Assembly (NCBI GenBank): GCA_001662425.1
Contig: BDDC01000101.1
Coordinates: forward strand, 895-64,894
Direction: 5' to 3'
Length of the DNA stretch: 64,000 nucleotides
Source: Chlamydomonas sphaeroides
Taxonomy: Eukaryota; Chlorophyta; Chlorophyceae; Chlamydomonadales; Chlamydomonadaceae
Shown: in pieces, positions 34,971 to 46,800 of the stretch
Layout of the letters: each line of letters starts with the position of its first letter
How positions within the stretch are numbered: position 1 is the first letter of the stretch
Program-made: the position numbers and the translations under genes
The notes under the pieces: generated by a model
Seen by the model: only the letters and a program-made list of their open reading frames with translations
Told to the model about the DNA's origin: nothing
Databases searched by the model: none

Positions 34971-35921
34971 ACGTGCAGGGGGCGCCGGCCGCAGGTCCGG
35001 GCGGAGGCAGCCGGAGAGCGGTAGCGCGCCGTGTTGGAGCGAGAGCCAGGGCGTGAGCGCGCGCAGGGCGGGGGTGGCGCTGCAGGGCCGGGCAGCCACC
35101 ACGACCGACGTGCCACCAACCCCGGGCGTGCCGCACGACTCGTGTTACTTCCTGTTACCCATCCCTGAACACATGCCCGACACTGCGCCAGGTGCCGGGC
35201 GGACAAGCAAGCGCCCACCATCCAGCGCCTGCTCCCATCCAGCCCTCCTCGCCACCAGGCTGCTCCTCCGCCAGCTCTAGCCCCCCAGCCCCCACTGCTG
35301 GCGGCCCCTGGCTCGGCGCAGGGCAGCTAGGCACTCGGCACACAGCGCCCCGGCATTCCCAGCTGCGCGGCCGTCGGCGCGACGCCCCTTGGCCGCGCCC
35401 CTTTGCAGCAACCCCACCCGCCGCCCCATGCGCATCCCCAGCCCGTCCCCGGCGGCCCCTGCCATTGCGTTTGTCGTCCGCACAACCTCCGCAACCTCAC
35501 AACCTCGGAGCGCGCCGCTGCGGGCCACTCCAACCCCACAAACGCCGGAGGGGCGCAGCGCAACCCCACTCCAAAAGGTCCCACAGAGTGCCTCCTGCCC
35601 CAAGCCCGCCTGCCAGCAGACGCCGCCTGGAGGCCGCGCACCCGAGCAGCAGCGCTGCGGCGCAGTCAGGCCAGGGCTGCCACTCAGCCGTCCGGCCTAC
35701 CGCTCCCCCTCCGCCTCGCCCGCCTCGCCCAGGGGCCCAGCCGCCGCCGCCGCCCTCCTGCGTAGCCTCTCACGCACGCCTTGCATGCCCATTGCCGTCC
35801 CAAGCCTCCCAACCGTCCCCTGCCAAGAGGTCGTCCTCGCCACGGCCCCCTCGCCCCAGGCCATGCCACCCAGGAGCAGCGAGGACGGGCGGTTCACACA
35901 CACACGCGTCCATGTCCGGCG

Positions 35922-37219
35922 CTATTCCCCTTTGCCGCGCCCAGCCTCCACGCCGCCGCCCACCGCGCCTCCCCAGCCGTCCCCGGCAGCCCCAGCCAGC
36001 AGGTCGTCGTCCCCGCCGCCGCCTCCCCCGAAGCCGTCCAGCATCAGCAGGCGCTTGGAGGCGACGTAGCCCAGGAACAGCGCGGACAGCGCGAGGCCGC
36101 TGAGGCAGGAGAGGATGGTGGTGACGATGAAGGAGGTGAGCGATTCCTCCAGCGTGGTTCGCATGTTCATGCCTGGGGTGGGGAGAGGGGGGCAGCGGTG
36201 ACGGACAGGGGAAAGGCAGGGGTGAACCAGCGACGTGTGGGGATGTGAGGAGGGCGTGGGGGCCGAACGATGATACCAGCGTGTTTCGTTCGCATGTTAA
36301 TGCCTTGCGGGGAAGGGGCGGCGGCAAGCTGGGAACGCGACCAAAACCAGCGCTCAGCACTGGGACGCCGCCCACCGAAGGATACTGATAAGAATAGTAA
36401 TAAGCACACGCCGCCCACCGAAGATGCCGGCGACCGAGGTGACGACGGAGAAGGTGAGGGTGATGGAGGTGACGACCAGGTCAATGGCCACGATCTGGTT
36501 GCGCCTGCGGTTGGGGGCAAGGCGGCGGTTGGCCGTTGGCGGTTGGCAGTTGGCGATTGGCGGTTGGCAGTTCAGCCTTTTGCGGCCAGGAGCGGGGTGG
36601 GGGCCGCTGGCCAGGGCTACCCGGCCGTGTCGCATTGCGCTCCTGCGGCTGGGTCGCTGTTGCTGTCATGCACATAAAGCTGTAAGTCCCCCTTCCCTCC
36701 CATACCTACCGATTTTGCAAAGGCAGCATGGTATGACATCGCCCACCTGTTGTCCAGGTCTATGTTTACGAAGTCCTCGGTGTCGTCGATGCGCTCGCTG
36801 AGCGCCTGCAGCCGGCCGATGAGCGCCTCGGCCTGCGGTAGGGCCACGCAAGGGGCAAAGGCGGGGGAGAAGGCGGGGAAAGGGCCAGGCGCGAGGGCCA
36901 GGGTTAGTGTCACGCCCGCACGCAGACCAGCAGGGGCCTTGCAGCCGGCCGATGGTGCGCGCCTCGGCCGCCTGGCCGCATGTGCGTGTGGGGCGTGGGC
37001 CCTTTGGGGAAAGGGCAGGGAGCAAGCGGAGGCGCGAGGGCAGGGTCATGGGGTGGAAGGAAGCCCGGGGTGTGTGTGTGTGACCACCCGACACGTTGAC
37101 CGGGCATCGCCGCGACGCCCCCCGGACGCATCCGTGCCATCGCCGTACACATACGTACCAGCACGTAGTAGAACTCGAGCAGGTTCTCGCAGTCCTCCAC
37201 GTCGTGCGGGTCCGCCCGC

Positions 37220-37250
<31 letters not shown>

Positions 37251-40200
37251 GCCCCGCCGCCGCCGCCGCCTGCTGCGCCGCCCAGATGCTCGTCGCGACG
37301 CTGCTGCCGGAGCTGCCGACGCTGGCGACACTGTCGGCGTCGTCGGCGTCAGACGCCGCGCCGCCGCCTCCGCCGCCGCCAGGGCGCCCGGCCGCGGCGG
37401 CGGCTCTGTCGCTGATGCGAGCGTGCCGCAGCCCCGGCGGCACCGTCACATCCTCCAGACGCGCTGGCGGCGCGCCGCCGCCAAAGTGCCACATCCCGCC
37501 GACGGCGCCGCCGCCGCCGCCACCGCCAGCACCTGACGGCGACGCCGCCGCCACCTCGGCATCCTCCAGCGACGCCGCCGACTGTTGAGAGGTGCGCGCA
37601 AACGGCGATGGCGGCTCCGCCGCCGGCCCAGCCGGCGCCTCCGCCGCGGCCCTGGCGGCAAAGCCGCCGCCGCCGCCGCCGGGTCCGCCGCCGCCGCCGG
37701 GTCCGCCGCCGCCGCCGGGGCCGGCGCTCTCACTGTCGTCCTCGTCGCTGGCGGCGTGGCGGAGGCCAGGCGGCAAGTGCCACGCGTCGGGCCGCTCGCC
37801 CTCCATCGCAGCTCGCCGCCCTAGGTACATGTCCTAAAGGGGGGGGGGGGGGGGGGGGCCGACAGGGGTTGGCANNNNNNNNNNNNNNNNNNNNNNNNNN
37901 NNNNNNNNNNNNNNNNNNNNNNNNNNNNNNNNNNNNNNNNNNNNNNNNNNNNNNNNNNNNNNNNNNNNNNNNNNNNNNNNNNNNNNNNNNNNNNNNNNNN
38001 NNNNNNNNNNNNNNNNNNNNNNNNNNNNNNNNNNNNNNNNNNNNNNNNNNNNNNNNNNNNNNNNNNNNNNNNNNNNNNNNNNNNNNNNNNNNNNNNNNNN
38101 NNNNNNNNNNNNNNNNNNNNNNNNNNNNNNNNNNNNNNNNNNNNNNNNNNNNNNNNNNNNNNNNNNNNNNNNNNNNNNNNNNNNNNNNNNNNNNNNNNNN
38201 NNNNNNNNNNNNNNNNNNNNNNNNNNNNCATGGAGGCGTGTGTGCATGGGTAGAGCCAGGGCGAGGGCGGGCGTGCTGCTGCCGCGTCGCGTGCGAGGCA
38301 TGCCGCGTGCGGTTCCGCGTGGCATGAACGACACGAACCGACCCCACCTCCATCCCTCCACATTCCCCGCCATCCCGCCTACACATCCTCCAGGATGCCG
38401 CGCGCAGCTCGCCCGTGCGTGTCGAAACCCAGCTTGAACCCTTCCCCAAGCCCCACGCTCAACCCTCCATACTCCCGCCGCCCTACCCTACCAGCATGTC
38501 GTCGTCGTCCTCCAGGATGCCGCGCAGCGCCGCCGCCAGCCGCCTGCGGCACCAGTCGGGTCCGGTCGGGTCCGCTTCGCTCCGGTCCGGCCGCGATGCC
38601 GACGCAGGCCCCGGCGACAGCACGGCTCAGGCCAGGCACGCACCGGTAGCGTCACAGAGCTATGATGCATCTACACCGGTAGCGTGTCGTTGATTTCTTA
38701 TCCATCTATTCGCTGGTCCTGTGTCGTCGCTGTGGGCGGCGAGCTATCCCAGGGGTGTCCAAGGGTGCCCAGGCCGCGCTGCCCCACCTGCCTATTATCA
38801 AACAATATAACGCTATAATAGTTAGGAAAGTCGTTATGAGGACGGCAATGGAGCCCAGGCCGTGTCGCCCCACCTGCACCTGCCGCCCACGCCGCCGATG
38901 GCGCGCTTGGCCTCCCGCACCGCCTCCAGCCGCGCCGGGTTCACGCCGCGAGCCAGCGCATCGGCCGCCCTCGGCACCGCGCCCTCCAGCCACACCACCT
39001 GAGGCGGCGGCATCGGCGGGCGCGACGGGCGCGGTATGTGCGGTACGTGCCGTACGGTAAGTACGTGCGGTACGTGCCGTACGTGTAGGTGGCGTCTGAC
39101 GGGGGGGAACAGGGGGGACCGCGGCCCCCAGCTACCACACCGCGCAAAGGGTGTCGGGCCGGGCCGGGTGGTGAGGGGGAGCGAGGCAGGGCCTTCCGGC
39201 CGCCAACCGCTTCACTGCCGTGGTGCCGTACCTGCCCTTCCAGCAGCCGTACGGCCTCCGACAGCGCCGCCTCCAGCGCACGCAGCTCGTACGGCAGCTC
39301 CAGATCAAGCATGGACGAGTCAGCGTCCATCCTGCCCGATGGCCCGCCGCCGCCGCCGCCACCGCCGCCGCCGGCGCCACCGTGGGTGCGGCCGCGGCCG
39401 CTGGCGTCAGGGCCCACCGCACCGCCGCCACGGCCACCGCCGCTGGGGGTCGGCAGTGACGGCGGTGGCCGCGGCGGCGGCGGCGGCGAGGGCGACGGCG
39501 GCGGCGGCGGCGTGTGGTGCCGGAAGGGGTGCACACCCTGCCACAACGACACGTGCCCGCAGCACACCTCCAAGCCGCCGCCGCCGGCGTCAGAGCGCTC
39601 GCCCTCGCCGTCCGCCTCCTCCATCCCGTACATCTCCGCCCCCTCCACCTCCGCCTCCGCCTCCGCCACCTCCGCCGCGTGCCGCCGTTCTCGCTCTGCC
39701 GCCAGCGCCGCCGCCAGCGCCACGCTCCGCCGCCGCGTCAGCGTGCTCTGGCTGCCCAGCTGCAGCCAGCGACGGAAGCCGCTGGCGGCGCCGCCGCCGC
39801 CGCCGCCGTTGCTGCCCGTCGCCACCGACGGCGCAAGCACGCCGCTGCCGCCGCCGGTGCCGCTGCTGCCGCGGCGGCGGCCGCCGCCGCCGGGCTGGCG
39901 GCGACGCTGATGGCCGTTCGTGCTGTCGGCGGCGGAGGCGCCGGCGCCTAGCAGGCTGGCGGCGGACGGCTCCGGGACGGCGGCGGCAGCGCCGCCGCCG
40001 CCGCCACCGCCGTCGCCCTCGCTCTCGTGACGGGGGAGCAGATGCGTCCGGAAGGGGCTGCCGCCGCCGCCCTCGGCGGCCGCCGGCGGCGCCCCGGCGC
40101 GGTCCCCCGGCGGGGGCACCGGCGCGCTGCGGTGCATGGTTCGTGGCGGCAGCACGGCGGCGGCGGCGGGCGCCACCGCAGCGGCCGCCAGCACCGCCTC

Positions 40201-42957
40201 CGCCGGCGCGCTGACGGCGGACAGCGCGGCGGCGCCGCCGCCGTTGTGCCGCGGCGGCTTGCCGTTGCCGCCGGCGGCGGCGCCATCGCTGCCGCCGCCG
40301 CCGTGATGCTCGGCGGCTGCCGCCGCCGCCGCCGCCTCGGCCGCCGCCAGGGGGTCGGTGGCGGCGCTGAGCCGGGCGCACAGGGCGGAGATGAAGGGGC
40401 AGTGCAGCGGCCGGCCCTGCGGAAGGCGATATCCTTATCCTTATGCATGCATGCACTGGACCGTCATGCTACCTTTCGTGTTGACAGTCTTTCGTTTTTA
40501 GTCATGCCGTATCTCGCACTTCTGTACAGATACGAAGCGGCCCCCACCCACGCCGTTGGCCCCGCCGCCTGCTTCGCACATGCCAACCATGGCCATGTAA
40601 ACGTAAACCCGAACTGAATCGATAATTGTTAGCACGAGCCCACCTGGATGCAGTCGGTGGAGCGCCCGCCGCCAAAGGCGCTGCCGTACGGCGTCGCCGA
40701 GCCACCTGTCGTACCACTGCCGTACAAGCCGTGGCCCCCCGGCAGTCGGCCGTCGCCGTCCAGGGGGTGCTGCACGCTCAGTACGTAGGCCTCGGGGGAG
40801 GGGGGGAGGAGGGTGATAATGACACGGGATTAGCGACGGGCTTGACGACTGCTTCAATGAAGTAGTACTTTGTTCTAGCTTATCATCAATGAAGTAAAGC
40901 AAAGCTTGACCGCCTGTTTGCCGTACGCCGTTCGTAGCGGTCGTACGTTGCCGTACGCTGCTGTCGTACACACCTGGTCGGCCCCGATGATGAGCCGTAC
41001 AGTCTCCAGGTTCACGACCAGCGCTCGCTCGCGGATGAGGATGGAGGTGGGCGTGGGGATGGGCAGCTGGCGGCGGCGGTGGGAGGCGGGCGGCAGGCAG
41101 GTGGAGAGGTGAGGATGTGGAAGGTGGGAGGCAGGCAGTGCGGCGGCGGCGAGAGGCGGGCGGCCACGGCCAGGGCCAGGGGTTGTGAAGTCTAGGGAGG
41201 GTCAGGCGGGCGGCGGCCCCAGCCGCGGGCGTAAGCGCACGAGCGGCCCACGCTGGCGGCTCGTTGCAGCTGGATCAGGGCAGAGCCACGCAGCGTCTTC
41301 TACTGCGCCGTTGCCGCCGCACCACTGCCGTACTGCCGTACCGCGGGGTCGATGGCGCGCAGGTCACGGTAGGCGATGCCCATGTCCGCCACCAGCTGGT
41401 GCCGGTCCACCTGCCGTACGGCACGGTACGGTTCAGTACGGCAGGGGGGTTGGGTCACGGCGCATGCCGCAAGCTGTGTGGCCCCCAACAAGCGGTAGCG
41501 CACACGCTGACGGGTGCGGCCGCACTCACTCGCACAATGGTGGGGATGCCGTACTTGGGAGAGGTGCGCCTCGTGTACTACACATCACACACACACACAC
41601 ACACACACGTCATCATCATCATCATACTTTCACGATGTACGGCATACATCCTTGACGTAAGTAACATGTGCGTGTTTCACAGCCGCCCTCACCCGCACGA
41701 TGGTGGGGATGCCGTCCTTGGAGACGTGCAGCACGCGCCGCGGGTTGCGCGGGTCGAAGGAGGTCATTGCCGCCGACAAGGACGGCGACGATAGGTCCCG
41801 GCCGCCGCCGCCGCCAGGGCCGCCGCCGCCGCCGCCGCTGCGGCCGCCGCCTCGAGATCGCTCGCGGGCGGCGCCGCGAGGGTGTGGGTCCCTGTGAGGC
41901 AGGAGGGGTGCGTAGGAGGGGTCGGAGGCAGGGGGCCGATGGGACGGGAAGGAGAGGGAAACGTCCCCGTCTTTGCCGCCGCGGGGTGGCGGGCACGGCG
42001 GGGGACTGTGCGGATGCGGGGCCGACAGTAAGTATGGACGCGCCGGGCGGCCCCCAGCCCTTACCAGTACGAGTCCGCCGGCGGCGCCGCCGGCGGCGCC
42101 TTCCGCCGCCGCCAGGGGGCATGGCCACCGCCGCCGCCGGTGGGGGCCGTGGGGGCGGAGGCGAAGGCCGGCGGCTGCATGCTGCGAGCTCGCGACAGCG
42201 CGAGGGAGTCGCGGCGCGAGCCGAGCGCCGCCGCGCCGCCGCCGACGCCGCGGGGCCGCGCTGCTGCGTCCGCCGCCGCGGCTGCGGGTTCGTCGGGCCA
42301 CCGGCGCTGAGGCTCGGCAGTCCAGTCGCCGCCGCCGCCGCCGCCTGCACGGCCGCCCCGAGCTGTCGGGGCGGCCATCGCTGCTGCTCGGAGTGCTCCT
42401 GCTCCTGCAGCCCCTACAGCCCCTACAGCTCCTGCAGCTCCTGCTGCTGCTCGACCGTATGATGTCGGCGCGGCTGCGGACGGCAGCTGCGCCGCTGCCC
42501 GCCGACCCTCTTGCCCCGGAGCCGCCGCCGTCGCTGCTGCTGCCGCCGCCTCTCGGCCGGGCGATGGCGTCGCGGGCTCAGCTGCCGCGGGTCCCGGCTG
42601 CAGCCGACCCGTGGGTCTCGGCAGCGCCGCCGCCGCTGCTGCGACCGGCTGCTGCTGCCGCTGCTTGCTGCCCTCCCTCGGCAGCCCGTGCGCGTGCTGC
42701 AGCCCCGCGCCCGTCGCAAACACCGGCGGGCTGCCGCCGAACGCCGGCAGCCCCGGCTGCTCGCGCTCGCGCCGCGTTGCCGTTGCTGCTCCCGGGAGCA
42801 GCGCGTGCTGGTGGTGGTGAGGGCGCAACGATGGCGTGTGGGGGAGGTCGGGCTGCAACAGAGGCTGCTCTAGCTCGCGCGAGGTCGCGGACGACGCGGC
42901 CGCGTCGGCTCCGACGGGGTGGGTTTGCAGCCACGCGAGCAGCCCGGGCCACGGCAT
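35922..42957 (-). CDS. CorA/MRS2-type magnesium transporter
   Basis: Twelve minus-strand exons: 42957-42065, 41891-41693, 41410-41342, 41066-40974, 40790-40644, 40416-39232, 38998-38880, 38543-38492, 37833-37159, 36832-36747, 36504-36419, 36172-35922 (stop 35922-35924). They join with exact phases (1284 residues). Family hallmarks in order: RVLHVSKDGIPTIVR, GIAYRDLRAIDP, ILIRERALVVNLETVRLII, LPYELRALEAALSEAVRLLE, RLEAVREAKRAI, ILEDDDDM then DMYLGRR, SERIDDTEDFVNIDLDN, two membrane helices (IVAIDLVVTSITLTFSVVTS and FIVTTILSCLSGLALSALFL), and the diagnostic Gly-Met-Asn after helix 1 (about 1202-1204, GMN at 36172-36165). MRS2/MGT proteins form Mg2+ channels in plant and algal membranes; which membrane is not clear. 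It is about three times the usual length because of Gly/Ala/Ser-rich insertions, notably exon 6 (395 codons) and exon 9. The exon 8-9 intron spans an assembly gap. Confidence 0.9.
36152..36305. repeat. exon-edge duplication, MRS2-like exon 12 acceptor
   Basis: Plus-strand GCGTG.TTCG..CGCATGTT.ATGCCT occurs at the true acceptor (GCATGTT at 36161) and again at 36292 in the intron, offset 131 bp. The duplicated bases include the GMN codons and the acceptor. Confidence 0.82.
36365..36425. repeat. exon-edge duplication, MRS2-like exon 11 donor
   Basis: ACGCCGCCCACCGAAG occurs at 36408 (true exon 11 donor, minus strand) and at 36365, offset only 43 bp, around an AT-rich core. Confidence 0.85.
36808..37075. 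repeat. exon-edge duplication, MRS2-like exon 10 acceptor
   Basis: GCAGCCGGCCGATG...CGCCTCGGCC.CCTG begins at 36808 (true exon 10) and at 36941, offset 133 bp. Adjacent intron sequence (GAAAGGGC.AGG, GGCGCGAGGGC.AGGGT) is also repeated in order, so the unit extends into the intron. Confidence 0.92.
37875..38228. other. assembly gap preceded by poly-G run
   Basis: A run of about 20 G (from about 37839) stops shortly before 354 N. It falls in the exon 8-9 intron of the MRS2-like gene. Confidence 0.95.
38387..38530. repeat. exon-edge duplication, MRS2-like exon 8
   Basis: CCTCCAGGATGCCGCGC occurs in exon 8 at 38509 and in the downstream (minus-strand) intron at 38387, offset 122 bp. Confidence 0.88.
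38767..38880. repeat. exon-edge duplication, MRS2-like exon 7 donor side
   Basis: GCCCAGGCCG.G..GCCCCACCTGC occurs at 38853 next to the exon 7 donor and at 38767. The offset is 86 bp with an AT-rich spacer (about 38793-38850). Confidence 0.85.
39030..39088. repeat. cluster of GTAC-centred palindromes
   Basis: Repeated GCGGTAC/GTGCCGTAC/CCGTACGG units within 60 bp of an MRS2-like intron. The same CCGTACGG-type words recur near 40925-40965, 41330-41445 and 63938-63968. Confidence 0.75.
41531..41725. repeat. exon-edge duplication, MRS2-like exon 2 donor
   Basis: CGCAC.ATGGTGGGGATGCCGT.CTTGG occurs at 41694 (true exon 2 end, minus strand) and at 41531, offset 163 bp. Minus-strand donors GTGAG follow both. 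The spacer holds a (CA)n run (41585-41608) and AT-rich DNA. Confidence 0.93.
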
Positions 42958-43845
42958 AAGGCGGCAGCTGGACGGCTCTGTGCAGGGATCGCTGCTGGAT
43001 TACAGGCTGCGGCGGCGGTGCGTGAAGTGGGTGAGCTGTGTGCGCGGGCGGTTTGCTGCGGTCAGGGAACCGAGAGCCGCGCGGCGCGGGGGGACGTCCG
43101 TGATGGGGCCCTCCGCGGGCACTGCCTGACCAACCGCCCGCCGCCGGGGGGAAGGGCCCGGCCGCCCCTGGCGCTGCCCAATCCAGCCCAAACCGGCTCC
43201 GGCCCCGCCACTCACCGCGCCGCGTCCACAGCCTTACAAGTGCCAGAGCGGCTCCAGCGGCGCCCCGGCCAGGCTCGGAACCCCGCAGCACCGGCCGCCG
43301 TATCTCTTCCAAAGCAGTCGACAGCGTCGTTCGAGTTGAGCCGCCAACATATCGATAGAGTCCATGCAAGCCACGAGGCCGGCGCCCTCTGCCACTGCAG
43401 ACACCCATCCCCACGGGCGTGCTCAGCAGCACACCCACACACCGCCTGCCCGGCTTGATGGCGTGCCCCGCCCCCCACGCCCAACCTCCCACCCCCACGC
43501 CACTGCGCACGAGCGATCACGCAAAGCCCCGGCAAAGCCGCCGCCGCCCGAGCCGCGCAGCTGCACGCCGCGCCACCGCCCACGGCCGCCATCGCACTCG
43601 CAGCGCCCCACCCGCCCGGCCCGCTCTCGCCTGGCCGCCAGCATGCCGCCAGCAGGTGCCCCCGGCGCACGCCCTCTTGCCAATGTCTACGCCTCCAGCA
43701 CACAACGCAAGCCCCACCTCGCCCCATCCGCCCGCTGCGGTGGGCGGTCACGCGGCCCCTCACGCCCGCAAGACCCGGCCCTTCAAGCCCTCCGATCCCC
43801 AACCCTCAAGCCGCCGCGAACCCTCAAGCCCCCCCCCCCGGGCCC
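42958..43845. other. intergenic region between two minus-strand genes
   Basis: About 0.9 kb between the start of the MRS2-like gene and the stop of the PotD-like gene. It contains a TGTAA on the minus strand at 43238-43234, a candidate 3' end for the PotD-like transcript. No other feature was seen. Confidence 0.4.
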
Positions 43846-46800
43846 TCACGCCCCCAGCACCCGGTTGTACATCGCCAGCGTCGCCTCGTCCACCGGCTGC
43901 AGGAAGCCGCTCCGCTGCAGCACCGACGCCGGCGGCATGTAGCCGTTGCCCTTGCTCAGCTCCACGGACGGGTACAGCCCGCTGGCGTCGGCCTCCGCCT
44001 CCGCCGCCGCGTCCGCCTCCGGCGCCCGCCCCAGATCCGCCGCCGCCTGCGCCTCCGCCGCCGCCGGCGGCACGGCGCGCCCTGGCGCCGCCGCCGCGGC
44101 CGCAGGCCGCGCCGTCGCCGGCTCGGCGTCGGCGTCTGGCGTCGGCGGCGGCGCGGCGGCGGCTGGCAGCAGCGGCCCGACGACCGGCAGCGAGCGCGCG
44201 GCGTGCAGCAACGCCGCCACCGGGCTGCCGCGCGCGGCAGCGGCGCCGCCGGCGACGGCGGCGAGGTGGCGGCGGTGCTCGGCGATGGAGGCGAGCAGCT
44301 GCTGCCGCTGCTGCTCGGGGCTGTCGGCGGAGTGGCCGTGGCCGTGGTCGTGGGTGTGGGTGTGGGAAGCGCCGGCGGTCGTGGCGGCGAGGCTGGAGGG
44401 CTGGGCGCCAGAGGCGTACCTGGGGATGCCAGAGGAGACCAGAATAAGGTGGTGAGTTGTCATTTGATACGCGGGCTACGATTGTGCAAGTGTGCAACCA
44501 AGAGATGACACAACATGTACGCAGCAACCGCCTGCGGCCGCGGGCGCACCCGAACATGGCAGCGGGTGCGCCGCCCTTGAGCCCGGGCTGGCCTGCGAGG
44601 GCGGGGGCGGGGCGGGAGGGACCACTTCAGGGTACGTGTGCCCCGCCACAGCCCGTCCTCAAGGACGTGAGGCTTGGGCGCCCGGCTTGGGCCCCCGGGC
44701 TGGGGCAACACCGCCTTGGGCCCCCAGCCTGGCCGACCCTGCCGCTGCCCTCGGAGGTCGGCTGCCTAGGCCACTGCTAGGGCGGTGGGCGCCCGCCTCC
44801 GGCAGCGGCTGTCCCGCGGGCGGCCCGCCACCAGTGCCCCGCCGCCAGCGGGACCCACCCGTGACGCGGCCGGGCGAGAGGCTGAACTCGATCCACACCG
44901 GCAGCAGCGGGCTGGGGCCCTGCCGCCGGTGGCCGCCCTGCGAGGGGGCGTGGGACGGAGGCGGGCGAAGTGCGGGCGGCGTCGGCGTGCCTCCTTCCCC
45001 GCCCAGCCATGCCGTCTCATAATGCCGCCGTCGGGGGGCCGGGCAATGCCCCGCGGCCGCGTGCCGCCCTTCCCCGACTGAGGGCCCTCCGGCGGGCACC
45101 GAGAGTGACACAACACAACACAACACAACACAACGCTGCAGCGCAGAGCGCAGAGCGCACACGCAGCGCGCGGCAGGCGGCGGCACCAGCACCGGCAGGC
45201 GGCTCCCTTGGGGCGCCAGCCGCGGCACGCAGCTCGAGCACAGGGACTTCAGAGCAGCCAGAGCGCGCACGCAGAGGACGGCCGGCGGCCGCACCTTGGC
45301 TCCCGCGGGCACCGCCCACACGTCCGCCCACAGCTGCGTGCCGCTGAGCGGGGCCACCAGCCGCAGGTTGCCGCTCATGCGCTCCGCCACCTGGTGTGTG
45401 TGGGGGCGAGGGGGAGGCGCGGGCGCGGATGACGATCGATTCGTGTTTCGTGTCGTGTAGCGCACCGCGCAGCACGCCCTGCGTGTTGGTGGCGCGGTGG
45501 TCGTGCGTAGCAGGCAAGCACGCCGGGATGGGCGTCCTGGTGTGATTAGAAACAGGTGTGACATACGGAAAACACGACCCGCGCGGTGTGGATGCCTGTA
45601 GCAGCCGGCAGCCCGGGCACGCACCAGCGTGAGGTCGTGGCTGTAGCCCACCACGGCCCACACGTCGCCCGCCATGAGCGCGCGGATGTGGTCGCGGCTG
45701 CTGAACAGCTTGACCTGCGCCCGGAAGGCCGCCACACGGTCCTGCGGCGGGAGGGGCGGGGGCGGGTGGCAGCGGCAGACTTGGGTCGCTGGGTCAGCCA
45801 CGCCCCACATCACAGCGGGACTGCAATGCGGGGATGGCATACCGGTGATGTCAGTGGGGTCACCCCAGTGGGGGCCCCCCCACCGCAGCACCGCAACACG
45901 ACTGCAGTGATTGCTGTGACATACCTCTTATGCACGCATCAGCAACCAGGTTTTCACTCGAGTCCCTCTTTCTAAACAATCTAAAGCACACGTGTGTGCC
46001 GCCACCCAGGGCCCCTCACCGCCAGGTCCTGCTCGCTCAGCCCGGCCGCCGCCAGCTCGCGCGGCCCGGCGTTGGGCCCCAGCCCCAGGCTGCGGAGCGA
46101 CACTGCCAGCAGCTCGCGGGGCGCATCGATCATGGCGATGCGGCCTGGGGGGTTGGGGTCGGAGGGGGGGAGGCGGGTAAGCAGGACAGGGAGGCATACT
46201 TGTGTGAACGCATGCAGAGCGGGCGCATGGGCGGTCCAGGCCCGGCAGGCAGGCCCTGCCAGCCCCATATGTGTGCATTCGTTGACATACATTCGTTGAC
46301 ATGCATTGCCTTTGTGTGCTACGAAAACCAATCACGAGCGGCGGCAGACCCACCCTTGAGCGCCGGCTGCAGCAGGTCCTCCCAGTCCCAGATCGGCCGC
46401 CCGCCCCTCCGCAGCAGCCGGTCGGAGCGGTACGCCACCAGCGTGGCGCCCCACCTGCCCCGGGTGACACGAGCGATGACCGGCAGAGCCGCAACCCGGG
46501 GGTCGGCGGGTCGGTTGCCAACGGGGTCAAACACAACCAGACAGCAGCGCACGGCAGAGCCCGCGGCTAGCTCGCCAGCAGCATGCAATGGCGCCGCAGC
46601 CAGCCGTGCAATACGGCACCGTGCGTTGCGTCGCGTCGCGTCACGTCACGTCACGTGTCAGATCACTGCACGCAATGGAGCCACGGCGTCGTGATCAGCC
46701 CCGTGTACCCACCGGTACGGCGCGCCGTACACCTCGCCGCGAGGGTCCACCGCGCCCGTGGCCGGGTTGCGCCGCGCCAGCGCGCGCAGCGCCGGCGGCA

